Shown here: positions 47,312 through 59,500 of the stretch, in pieces | Layout of the letters: each line of letters opens with the position of its first letter | Numbering within the stretch: the stretch's first letter is position 1 | From: Strigamia acuminata | Taxonomy: Eukaryota > Arthropoda > Chilopoda > Geophilomorpha > Linotaeniidae | Length of the DNA: 64,000 nt | Assembly: GCA_949358305.1 (NCBI GenBank) | Contig: CASHSZ010000135.1 | Location: forward strand, 183,001-247,000 | Reading direction: 5' to 3' | Made by a program: the position numbers and the translations under genes | The notes under the pieces: model-generated | What the model was told of the DNA's origin: nothing | Database searches by the model: none | What the model saw: only the letters and a program-made list of their open reading frames with translations

Positions 47312-50171
47312 CTGTGATGAGATCAAAAGTCTATTCTCCCAAATCATTGCTTGGATGTTGCTAAAACTTACATTGAAGGCTTCTACTAAGGTTTAAACAC
47401 TATTTCTGAACATTCAGAGACATTGGTCTTGTGGTGTTTGTGCTAAGTCAACTGCGATGTGAAATAAGCTCAAAATTTTTTTTTCAAAATTTATTGCTTG
47501 GGTGTTGCTAAAACTTACATTGAAGGCTTCTACTAAGGTTTAAACACTATTTCTGAACATTCAGAGACATTGGTCTTGTGGTGTTTGTGCTAAGTCAACT
47601 GTGATGAGATCAAAAGTCTATTCTCCCAAATCATCGGTTGGATGTTTCTAAAACTTACATTGGAGCTTTCTACTAAGGTTTAAACACTATTTCTGAACAT
47701 TCAGAGACATTGGTCTTGTGGTGTTTGTGCTAAGTCAACTGTGATGAGATCAAAAGTCTATTCTCCCAAATCATCGGTTGGATGTTTCTAAAACTTACAT
47801 TGGAGCCTTCTACTAAGGTTTAAACACTATTTCTGAACATTCAGAGACATTGGACTTGTGGTGTTTGTGCTAAGTCAACTGCGATGTGAAATGAGCTCAA
47901 AATTTTTTTTTCAAAATTTATTGCTTGGGTGTTGCTAAAACTTATATTGAAGGCTTCTACTAAGGTTTAAACACTATTTCTGAACATTCAGAGACATTGG
48001 TCTTGTGGTGTTTGTGCTAAGTCAACTGCGATGTGAAATGAGCTCAAAATTTTTTTTTCAAAATTTAATGCTTGGGTGTTGCTAAAACTTATATTGAAGG
48101 CTTCTACTAAGGTTTAAACACTATTTCTGAACATTCAGAGACATTGGACTTGTGGTGTTTGTGCTAAGTAACTGTGATGAGATCAAAAGTCTATTCTCCC
48201 AAATCATTGCTTGGATGTTGCTAAAACTTACATTGAAGGCTTCTACTAAGGTTTAAACACTATTTCTGAACATTCAGAGACATTGGTCTTGTGGTGTTTG
48301 TGCTAAGTCAACTGCGATGTGAAATAAGCTCAAAATTTTTTTTTCAAAATTTATTGCTTGGGTGTTGCTAAAACTTACATTGAAGGCTTCTACTAAGGTT
48401 TAAACACTATTTCTAAACATTCAGAGACATTGGTCTTGTGGTGTTTGTGCTAAGTCAACTGTGATGAGATCAAAAGTCTATTCTCCCAAATCATCGGTTG
48501 GATGTTTCTAAAACTTACATTGGAGCCTTCTACTAAGGTTTAAACACTATTTCTGAACATTTAGAGACATTGGTCTTGTGGTGTTTGTGCTAAGTCAACT
48601 GTGATGAGATCAAAAGTCTATTCTCCCAAATCATCGGTTGGATGTTTCTAAAACTTACATTGGAGCCTTCTACTAAGGTTTAAACACTATTTCTGAACAT
48701 TCAGAGACATTGGACTTGTGGTGTTTGTGCTAAGTCAACTGCGATGTGAAATGAGCTCAAAATTTTTTTTTCAAAATTTATTGCTTGGGTGTTGCTAAAA
48801 CTTATATTGAAGGCTTCTACTAAGGTTTAAACACTATTTCTGAACATTCAGAGACATTGGTCTTGTGGTGTTTGTGCTAAGTCAACTGCGATGTGAAATG
48901 AGCTCAAAATTTTTTTTTCAAAATTTAATGCTTGGGTGTTGCTAAAACTTATATTGAAGGCTTCTACTAAGGTTTAAACACTATTTCTGAACATTCAGAG
49001 ACATTGGACTTGTGGTGTTTGTGCTAAGTAACTGTGATGAGATCAAAAGTCTATTCTCCCAAATCATTGCTTGGATGTTGCTAAAACTTACATTGAAGGC
49101 TTCTACTAAGGTTTAAACACTATTTCTGAACATTCAGAGACATTGGTCTTGTGGTGTTTGTGCTAAGTCAACTGCGATGTGAAATAAGCTCAAAATTTTT
49201 TTTTCAAAATTTATTGCTTGGGTGTTGCTAAAACTTACATTGAAGGCTTCTACTAAGGTTTAAACACTATTTCTAAACATTCAGAGACATTGGTCTTGTG
49301 GTGTTTGTGCTAAGTCAACTGTGATGAGATCAAAAGTCTATTCTCCCAAATCATCGGTTGGATGTTTCTAAAACTTACATTGGAGCCTTCTACTAAGGTT
49401 TAAACACTATTTCTGAACATTTAGAGACATTGGTCTTGTGGTGTTTGTGCTAAGTCAACTGTGATGAGATCAAAAGTCTATTCTCCCAAATCATCGGTTG
49501 AATGTTTTTAAAACTTACATTGGAGCCTTCTACTAAGGTTTAAACACTATTTCTGAACATTCAGAGACATTGGTCTTGTGGTGTTTGTGCTAAGTCAACT
49601 GTGATGAGATCAAAAGTCTATTCTCCCAAATCATCGGTTGGATGTTTCTAAAACTTACATTGGAGCCTTCTACTAAGGTTTAAACACTATTTCTGAACAT
49701 TTAGAGACATTGGTCTTGTGGTGTTTGTGCTAAGTCAACTGTGATGAGATCAAAAGTCTATTCTCCCAAATCATCGGTTGGATGTTTCTAAAACTTACAT
49801 TGGAGCCTTCTACTAAGGTTTAAACACTATTTCTGAACATTCAGAGACATTGGACTTGTGGTGTTTGTGCTAAGTCAACTGCGATGTGAAATGAGCTCAA
49901 AATTTTTTTTTCAAAATTTATTGCTTGGGTGTTGCTAAAACTTATATTGAAGGCTTCTACTAAGGTTTAAACACTATTTCTGAACATTCAGAGACATTGG
50001 TCTTGTGGTGTTTGTGCTAAGTCAACTGCGATGTGAAATGAGCTCAAAATTTTTTTTTCAAAATTTAATGCTTGGGTGTTGCTAAAACTTATATTGAAGG
50101 CTTCTACTAAGGTTTAAACACTATTTCTGAACATTCAGAGACATTGGACTTGTGGTGTTTGTGCTAAGTAA
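47312..50171. repeat. Six-monomer higher-order repeat (860, 860 and 1,140 bp)
   Basis: Three successive units start at 47312, 48172 and 49032 with the A/B chimera. The first two contain three A-class and three B monomers (860 bp). The third has two additional A monomers (1,140 bp, a difference of exactly 280). Each unit ends in two B monomers, the last carrying TTAATGCTTG, TATATTGAAGG and the CTAAGTAACTG deletion. A fourth unit starts at 50172 but then diverges. Confidence 0.87.
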
Positions 50172-53100
50172 CTGTGATGAGATCAAAAGTCTATTCTCCC
50201 AAATCATTGCTTGGATGTTGCTAAAACTTACATTGAAGGCTTCTACTAAGGTTTAAACACTATTTCTGAACATTCAGAGACATTGGTCTTGTGGTGTTTG
50301 TGCTAAGTCAACTGCGATGTGAAATAAGCTCAAAATTTTTTTTTCAAAATTTATTGCTTGGGTGTTGCTAAAACTTACATTGAAGGCTTCTACTAAGGTT
50401 TAAACACTATTTCTAAACATTCAGAGACATTGGTCTTGTGGTGTTTGTGCTAAGTCAACTGTGATGAGATCAAAAGTCTATTCTCCCAAATCATCGGTTG
50501 GATGTTTCTAAAACTTACATTGGAGCCTTCTACTAAGGTTTAAACACTATTTCTGAACATTTAGAGACATTGGTCTTGTGGTGTTTGTGCTAAGTCAACT
50601 GTGATGAGATCAAAAGTCTATTCTCCCAAATCATCGGTTGAATGTTTTTAAAACTTACATTGGAGCCTTCTACTAAGGTTTAAACACTATTTCTGAACAT
50701 TCAGAGACATTGGTCTTGTGGTGTTTGTGCTAAGTCAACTGTGATGAGATCAAAAGTCTATTCTCCCAAATCATCGGTTGGATGTTTCTAAAACTTACAT
50801 TGGAGCCTTCTACTAAGGTTTAAACACTATTTCTGAACATTCAGAGACATTGGTCTTGTGGTGTTTGTGCTAAGTCAACTGTGATGAGATCAAAAGTCTA
50901 TTCTCCCAAATCATCGGTTGGATGTTTCTAAAACTTACATTGGAGCCTTCTACTAAGGTTTAAACACTATTTCTGAACATTTAGAGACATTGGTCTTGTG
51001 GTGTTTGTGCTAAGTCAACTGCGATGTGAAATAAGCTCAAAATTTTTTTTTCAAAATTTATTGCTTGGGTGTTGCTAAAACTTACATTGAAGGCTTCTAC
51101 TAAGGTTTAAACACTATTTCTAAACATTCAGAGACATTGGTCTTGTGGTGTTTGTGCTAAGTCAACTGTGATGAGATCAAAAGTCTATTCTCCCAAATCA
51201 TCGGTTGGATGTTTCTAAAACTTACATTGGAGCCTTCTACTAAGGTTTAAACACTATTTCTGAACATTCAGAGACATTGGTCTTGTGGTGTTTGTGCTAA
51301 GTCAACTGCGATGTGAAATGAGCTCAAAATTTTTTTTTCAAAATTTAATGCTTGGGTGTTGCTAAAACTTACATTGAAGGCTTCTACTAAGGTTTAAACA
51401 CTATTTCTGAACATTCAGAGACATTGGTCTTGTGGTGTTTGTGCTAAGTCAACTGTGATGAGATCAAAAGTCTATTCTCCCAAATCATCGGTTGGATGTT
51501 TCTAAAACTTACATTGGAGCTTTCTACTAAGGTTTAAACACTATTTCTGAACATTCAGAGACATTGGTCTTATGGTGTTTGTGCTAAGTCAACTGTGATG
51601 AGATCAAAAGTCTATTCTCCCAAATCATCGGTTGGATGTTTCTAAAACTTACATTGGAGCCTTCTACTAAGGTTTAAACACTATTTCTGAACATTCAGAG
51701 ACATTGGTCTTGTGGTGTTTGTGCTAAGTCAACTGTGATGAGATCAAAAGTCTATTCTCCCAAATCATTGGTTGGATGTTTCTAAAACTTACATTGGAGC
51801 CTTCTACTAAGGTTTAAACACTATTTCTGAACATTCAGAGACATTGGTCTTATGGTGTTTGTGCTAAGTCAACTGTGATGAGATCAAAAGTCTATTCTCC
51901 CAAATCATCGGTTGGATGTTTCTAAAACTTACATTGGAGCCTTCTACTAAGGTTTAAACACTATTTCTGAACATTCAGAGACATTGGTCTTGTGGTGTTT
52001 GTGCTAAGTCACCTGTGATGAGATCAAAAGTCTATTCTCCCAAATCATTGGTTGGATGTTTCTAAAACTTACATTGGAGCCTTCTACTAAGGTTTAAACA
52101 CTATTTCTGAACATTCAGAGACATTGGTCTTGTGGTGTTTGTGCTAAGTCAACTGTGATGAGATCAAAAGTCTATTCTCCCAAATCATCGGTTGAATGTT
52201 TCTAAAACTTACATTGGAGCCTTCTACTAAGGTTTAAACACTATTTCTGAACATTCAGAGACATTGGTCTTGTGGTGTTTGTGCTAAGTCAACTGTGATG
52301 AGATCAAAAGTCTATTCTCCCAAATCATCGGTTGGATGTTTCTAAAACTTACATTGGAGCCTTCTACTAAGGTTTAAACACTATTTCTGAACATTTAGAG
52401 ACATTGGTCTTGTGGTGTTTGTGCTAAGTCAACTGTGATGAGATCAAAAGTCTATTCTCCCAAATCATCGGTTGAATGTTTCTAAAACTTACATTGGAGC
52501 CTTCTACTAAGGTTTAAACACTATTTCTGAACATTCAGAGACATTGGTCTTGTGGTGTTTGTGCTAAGTCAACTGTGATGAGATCAAAAGTCTATTCTCC
52601 CAAATCATCGGTTGGATGTTTCTAAAACTTACATTGGAGCCTTCTACTAAGGTTTAAACACTATTTCTGAACATTTAGAGACATTGGTCTTGTGGTGTTT
52701 GTGCTAAGTCAACTGCGATGTGAAATAAGCTCAAAATTTTTTTTTCAAAATTTATTGCTTGGGTGTTGCTAAAACTTACATTGAAGGCTTCTACTAAGGT
52801 TTAAACACTATTTCTAAACATTCAGAGACATTGGTCTTGTGGTGTTTGTGCTAAGTCAACTGTGATGAGATCAAAAGTCTATTCTCCCAAATCATCGGTT
52901 GGATGTTTCTAAAACTTACATTGGAGCCTTCTACTAAGGTTTAAACACTATTTCTGAACATTCAGAGACATTGGACTTGTGGTGTTTGTGCTAAGTCAAC
53001 TGCGATGTGAAATGAGCTCAAAATTTTTTTTTCAAAATTTATTGCTTGGGTGTTGCTAAAACTTATATTGAAGGCTTCTACTAAGGTTTAAACACTATTT

Positions 53101-53433
53101 CTGAACATTCAGAGACATTGGTCTTGTGGTGTTTGTGCTAAGTCAACTGCGATGTGAAATGAGCTCAAAATTTTTTTTTCAAAATTTAATGCTTGGGTGT
53201 TGCTAAAACTTACATTGAAGGCTTCTACTAAGGTTTAAACACTATTTCTGAACATTCAGAGACATTGGACTTGTGGTGTTTGTGCTAAGTAACTGTGATG
53301 AGATCAAAAGTCTATTCTCCCAAATCATTGCTTGGATGTTGCTAAAACTTACATTGAAGGCTTCTACTAAGGTTTAAACACTATTTCTGAACATTCAGAG
53401 ACATTGGTCTTGTGGTGTTTGTGCTAAGTCAAC

Positions 53434-53579
53434 TGCGATGTGAAATAAGCTCAAAAGTCTATTCTCCCAAATCATCGGTTGGATGTTTCTAAAACTTACA
53501 TTGGAGCCTTCTACTAAGGTTTAAACACTATTTCTGAACATTCAGAGACATTGGTCTTGTGGTGTTTGTGCTAAGTCAA
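53434..53579. repeat. Hybrid B/A junction monomer (146 bp)
   Basis: The monomer opens with the B head GCGATGTGAAATAAGCTC and switches at TCAAAA (53451-53456) to the A sequence AGTCTATTCTCCC. The result is a 146-bp unit not seen elsewhere in the window. TCAAAA is common to both classes at this spot. It is the left breakpoint of the 15,084-bp duplication. Confidence 0.85.
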
Positions 53580-56500
53580 CTGTGATGAGATCAAAAGTCT
53601 ATTCTCCCAAATCATTGGTTGGATGTTTCTAAAACTTACATTGGAGCCTTCTACTAAGGTTTAAACACTATTTCTGAACATTCAGAGACATTGGTCTTGT
53701 GGTGTTTGTGCTAAGTCAACTGTGATGAGATCAAAAGTCTATTCTCCCAAATCATCGGTTGAATGTTTCTAAAACTTACATTGGAGCCTTCTACTAAGGT
53801 TTAAACACTATTTCTGAACATTCAGAGACATTGGTCTTGTGGTGTTTGTGCTAAGTCAACTGTGATGAGATCAAAAGTCTATTCTCCCAAATCATCGGTT
53901 GGATGTTTCTAAAACTTACATTGGAGCCTTCTACTAAGGTTTAAACACTATTTCTGAACATTCAGAGACATTGGTCTTGTGGTGTTTGTGCTAAGTCAAC
54001 TGTGATGAGATCAAAAGTCTATTCTCCCAAATCATTGGTTGGATGTTTCTAAAACTTACATTGGAGCCTTCTACTAAGGTTTAAACACTATTTCTGAACA
54101 TTCAGAGACATTGGTCTTGTGGTGTTTGTGCTAAGTCAACTGTGATGAGATCAAAAGTCTATTCTCCCAAATCATCGGTTGAATGTTTCTAAAACTTACA
54201 TTGGAGCCTTCTACTAAGGTTTAAACACTATTTCTGAACATTCAGAGACATTGGACTTGTGGTGTTTGTGCTAAGTCAACTGCGATGTGAAATGAGCTCA
54301 AAATTTTTTTTTCAAAATTTATTGCTTGGGTGTTGCTAAAACTTATATTGAAGGCTTCTACTAAGGTTTAAACACTATTTCTGAACATTCAGAGACATTG
54401 GTCTTGTGGTGTTTGTGCTAAGTCAACTGCGATGTGAAATGAGCTCAAAATTTTTTTTTCAAAATTTAATGCTTGGGTGTTGCTAAAACTTACATTGAAG
54501 GCTTCTACTAAGGTTTAAACACTATTTCTGAACATTCAGAGACATTGGTCTTGTGGTGTTTGTGCTAAGTCAACTGTGATGAGATCAAAAGTCTATTCTC
54601 CCAAATCATCGGTTGGATGTTTCTAAAACTTACATTGGAGCCTTCTACTAAGGTTTAAACACTATTTCTGAACATTTAGAGACATTGGTCTTGTGGTGTT
54701 TGTGCTAAGTCAACTGCAATGTGAAATAAGCTCAAAATTTTTTTTTCAAAATTTATTGCTTGGGTGTTGCTAAAACTTACATTGAAGGCTTCTACTAAGG
54801 TTTAAACACTATTTCTAAACATTCAGAGACATTGGTCTTGTGGTGTTTGTGCTAAGTCAACTGCGATGTGAAATGAGCTCAAAATTTTTTTTTCAAAATT
54901 TATTGCTTGGGTGTTGCTAAAACTTACATTGAAGGCTTCTACTAAGGTTTAAACACTATTTCTAAACATTCAGAGACATTGGTCTTGTGGTGTTTGTGCT
55001 AAGTCAACTGTGATGAGATCAAAAGTCTATTCTCCCAAAGCATCGGTTGGATGTTTCTAAAACTTACATTGGAGCCTTCTACTAAGGTTTAAACACTATT
55101 TCTGAACATTCAGAGACATTGGTCTTGTGGTGTTTGTGCTAAGTCAACTGTGATGAGATCAAAAGTCTATTCTCCCAAATCATCGGTTGGATGTTTCTAA
55201 AACTTACATTGGAGCCTTCTACTAAGGTTTAAACACTATTTCTGAACATTTAGAGACATTGGTCTTGTGGTGTTTGTGCTAAGTCAACTGCGATGTGAAA
55301 TAAGCTCAAAATTTTTTTTTCAAAATTTATTGCTTGGGTGTTGCTAAAACTTACATTGAAGGCTTCTACTAAGGTTTAAACACTATTTCTAAACATTCAG
55401 AGACATTGGTCTTGTGGTGTTTGTGCTAAGTCAACTGTGATGAGATCAAAAGTCTATTCTCCCAAATCATCGGTTGGATGTTTCTAAAACTTACATTGGA
55501 GCCTTCTACTAAGGTTTAAACACTATTTCTGAACATTCAGAGACATTGGTCTTATGGTGTTTGTGCTAAGTCAACTCTGATGAGATCAAAAGTCTATTCT
55601 CCCAAATCATTGGTTGGATGTTTCTAAAACTTACATTGGAGCCTTCTACTAAGGTTTAAACACTATTTCTGAACATTCAGAGACATTGGTCTTGTGGTGT
55701 TTGTGCTAAGTCAACTGTGATGAGATCAAAAGTCTATTCTCCCAAATCATCGGTTGGATGTTTCTAAAACTTACATTGGAGCCTTCTACTAAAGTTTAAA
55801 CACTATTTCTGAACATTTAGAGACATTGGTCTTGTGGTGTTTGTGCTAAGTCAACTGCAATGTGAAATAAGCTCAAAATTTTTTTTTCAAAATTTATTGC
55901 TTGGGTGTTGCTAAAACTTACATTGAAGGCTTCTACTAAGGTTTAAACACTATTTCTGAACATTCAGAGACATTGGTCTTGTGGTGTTTGTGCTAAGTCA
56001 ACTGTGATGAGATCAAAAGTCTATTCTCCCAAATCATCGGTTAAATGTTATAAAACTTACATTGGAGCCTTCTACTAAGGTTTAAACACTATTTCTGAAC
56101 ATTCAGAGACATTGGACTTGTGGTGTTTGTGCTAAGTAACTGTGATGAGATCAAAAGTCTATTCTCCCAAATCATTGCTTGGATGTTGCTAAAACTTACA
56201 TTGAAGGCTTCTACTAAGGTTTAAACACTATTTCTGAACATTCAGAGACATTGGTCTTGTGGTGTTTGTGCTAAGTCAACTGTGATGAGATCAAAAGTCT
56301 ATTCTCCCAAATCATCGGTTGGATGTTTCTAAAACTTACATTGGAGCTTTCTACTAAGGTTTAAACACTATTTCTGAACATTCAGAGACATTGGTCTTAT
56401 GGTGTTTGTGCTAAGTCAACTGTGATGAGATCAAAAGTCTATTCTCCCAAATCATCGGTTGGATGTTTCTAAAACTTACATTGGAGCCTTCTACTAAGGT

Positions 56501-59500
56501 TTAAACACTATTTCTGAACATTCAGAGACATTGGTCTTGTGGTGTTTGTGCTAAGTCAACTGTGATGAGATCAAAAGTCTATTCTCCCAAATCATTGGTT
56601 GGATGTTTCTAAAACTTACATTGGAGCCTTCTACTAAGGTTTAAACACTATTTCTGAACATTCAGAGACATTGGTCTTGTGGTGTTTGTGCTAAGTCAAC
56701 TGTGATGAGATCAAAAGTCTATTCTCCCAAATCATCGGTTGAATGTTTCTAAAACTTACATTGGAGCCTTCTACTAAGGTTTAAACACTATTTCTGAACA
56801 TTCAGAGACATTGGTCTTGTGGTGTTTGTGCTAAGTCAACTGTGATGAGATCAAAAGTCTATTCTCCCAAATCATCGGTTGGATGTTTCTAAAACTTACA
56901 TTGGAGCCTTCTACTAAGGTTTAAACACTATTTCTGAACATTCAGAGACATTGGTCTTGTGGTGTTTGTGCTAAGTCAACTGTGATGAGATCAAAAGTCT
57001 ATTCTCCCAAATCATTGGTTGGATGTTTCTAAAACTTACATTGGAGCCTTCTACTAAGGTTTAAACACTATTTCTGAACATTCAGAGACATTGGTCTTGT
57101 GGTGTTTGTGCTAAGTCAACTGTGATGAGATCAAAAATCTATTCTCCCAAATCATCGGTTGAATGTTTCTAAAACTTACATTGGAGCCTTCTACTAAGGT
57201 TTAAACACTATTTCTGAACATTCAGAGACATTGGTCTTGTGGTGTTTGTGCTAAGTCAACTGCGATGTGAAATAAGCTCAAAATTTTTTTTTCAAAATTT
57301 ATTGCTTGGGTGTTGCTAAAACTTACATTGAAGGCTTCTACTAAGGTTTAAACACTATTTCTAAACATTCAGAGACATTGGTCTTGTGGTGTTTGTGCTA
57401 AGTCAACTGTGATGAGATCAAAAGTCTATTCTCCCAAATCATCGGTTGGATGTTTCTAAAACTTACATTGGAGCCTTCTACTAAGGTTTAAACACTATTT
57501 CTGAACATTCAGAGACATTGGACTTGTGGTGTTTGTGCTAAGTCAACTGCGATGTGAAATGAGCTCAAAATTTTTTTTTCAAAATTTATTGCTTGGGTGT
57601 TGCTAAAACTTATATTGAAGGCTTCTACTAAGGTTTAAACACTATTTCTGAACATTCAGAGACATTGGTCTTGTGGTGTTTGTGCTAAGTCAACTGCAAT
57701 GTGAAATGAGCTCAAAATTTTTTTTTCAAAATTTAATGCTTGGGTGTTGCTAAAACTTACATTGAAGGCTTCTACTAAGGTTTAAACACTATTTCTGAAC
57801 ATTCAGAGACATTGGTCTTGTGGTGTTTGTGCTAAGTCAACTGCGATGTGAAATGAGCTCAAAATTTTTTTTTCAAAATTTATTGCTTGGGTGTTGCTAA
57901 AACTTACATTGAAGGCTTCTACTAAGGTTTAAACACTATTTCTAAACATTCAGAGACATTGGTCTTGTGGTGTTTGTGCTAAGTCAATTGTGATGAGATC
58001 AAAAGTCTATTCTCCCAAAGCATCGGTTGGATGTTTCTAAAACTTACATTGGAGCCTTCTACTAAGGTTTAAACACTATTTCTGAACATTCAGAGACATT
58101 GGTCTTGTGGTGTTTGTGCTAAGTCAACTGTGATGAGATCAAAAGTCTATTCTCCCAAATCATCGGTTGGATGTTTCTAAAACTTACATTGGAGCCTTCT
58201 ACTAAGGTTTAAACACTATTTCTGAACATTTAGAGACATTGGTCTTGTGGTGTTTGTGCTAAGTCAACTGCGATGTGAAATAAGCTCAAAATTTTTTTTT
58301 CAAAATTTATTGCTTGGGTGTTGCTAAAACTTACATTGAAGGCTTCTACTAAGGTTTAAACACTATTTCTAAACATTCAGAGACATTGGTCTTGTGGTGT
58401 TTGTGCTAAGTCAACTGTGATGAGATCAAAAGTCTATTCTCCCAAATCATCGGTTGGATGTTTCTAAAACTTACATTGGAGCCTTCTACTAAGGTTTAAA
58501 CACTATTTCTGAACATTCAGAGACATTGGTCTTATGGTGTTTGTGCTAAGTCAACTGTGATGAGATCAAAAGTCTATTCTCCCAAATCATTGGTTGGATG
58601 TTTCTAAAACTTACATTGGAGCCTTCTACTAAGGTTTAAACACTATTTCTGAACATTCAGAGACATTGGTCTTGTGGTGTTTGTGCTAAGTCAACTGTGA
58701 TGAGATCAAAAGTCTATTCTCCCAAATCATCGGTTGGATGTTTCTAAAACTTACATTGGAGCCTTCTACTAAAGTTTAAACACTATTTCTGAACATTTAG
58801 AGACATTGGTCTTGTGGTGTTTGTGCTAAGTCAACTGCAATGTGAAATAAGCTCAAAATTTTTTTTTCAAAATTTATTGCTTGGGTGTTGCTAAAACTTA
58901 CATTGAAGGCTTCTACTAAGGTTTAAACACTATTTCTGAACATTCAGAGACATTGGTCTTGTGGTGTTTGTGCTAAGTCAACTGTGATGAGATCAAAAGT
59001 CTATTCTCCCAAATCATCGGTTGGATGTTTCTAAAACTTACATTGGAGCCTTCTACTAAGGTTTAAACACTATTTCTGAACATTCAGAGACATTGGACTT
59101 GTGGTGTTTGTGCTAAGTCAACTGCGATGTGAAATGAGCTCAAAATTTTTTTTTCAAAATTTATTGCTTGGGTGTTGCTAAAACTTATATTGAAGGCTTC
59201 TACTAAGGTTTAAACACTATTTCTGAACATTCAGAGACATTGGTCTTGTGGTGTTTGTGCTAAGTCAACTGCGATGTGAAATGAGCTCAAAATTTTTTTT
59301 TCAAAATTTAATGCTTGGGTGTTGCTAAAACTTATATTGAAGGCTTCTACTAAGGTTTAAACACTATTTCTGAACATTCAGAGACATTGGACTTGTGGTG
59401 TTTGTGCTAAGTAACTGTGATGAGATCAAAAGTCTATTCTCCCAAATCATTGCTTGGATGTTGCTAAAACTTACATTGAAGGCTTCTACTAAGGTTTAAA

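Larger units (their letters stand above)
38367..53450. repeat. 15,084-bp satellite macro-unit, complete copy
   Basis: Rare variants across this unit recur at exactly +15,084: AAAGCATC 39951/55035, CTCTGATG 40491/55575, GGTTAAATG 40955/56039, AAATCTATTC near 42054/57138, CAATTGTG 42901/57985, CTAAGTAACTG 44321/59405 and GTCACCTGTG 46021/61105. A single constant offset means no net indel between the copies over the part visible here. The unit contains no coding sequence. Confidence 0.9.
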
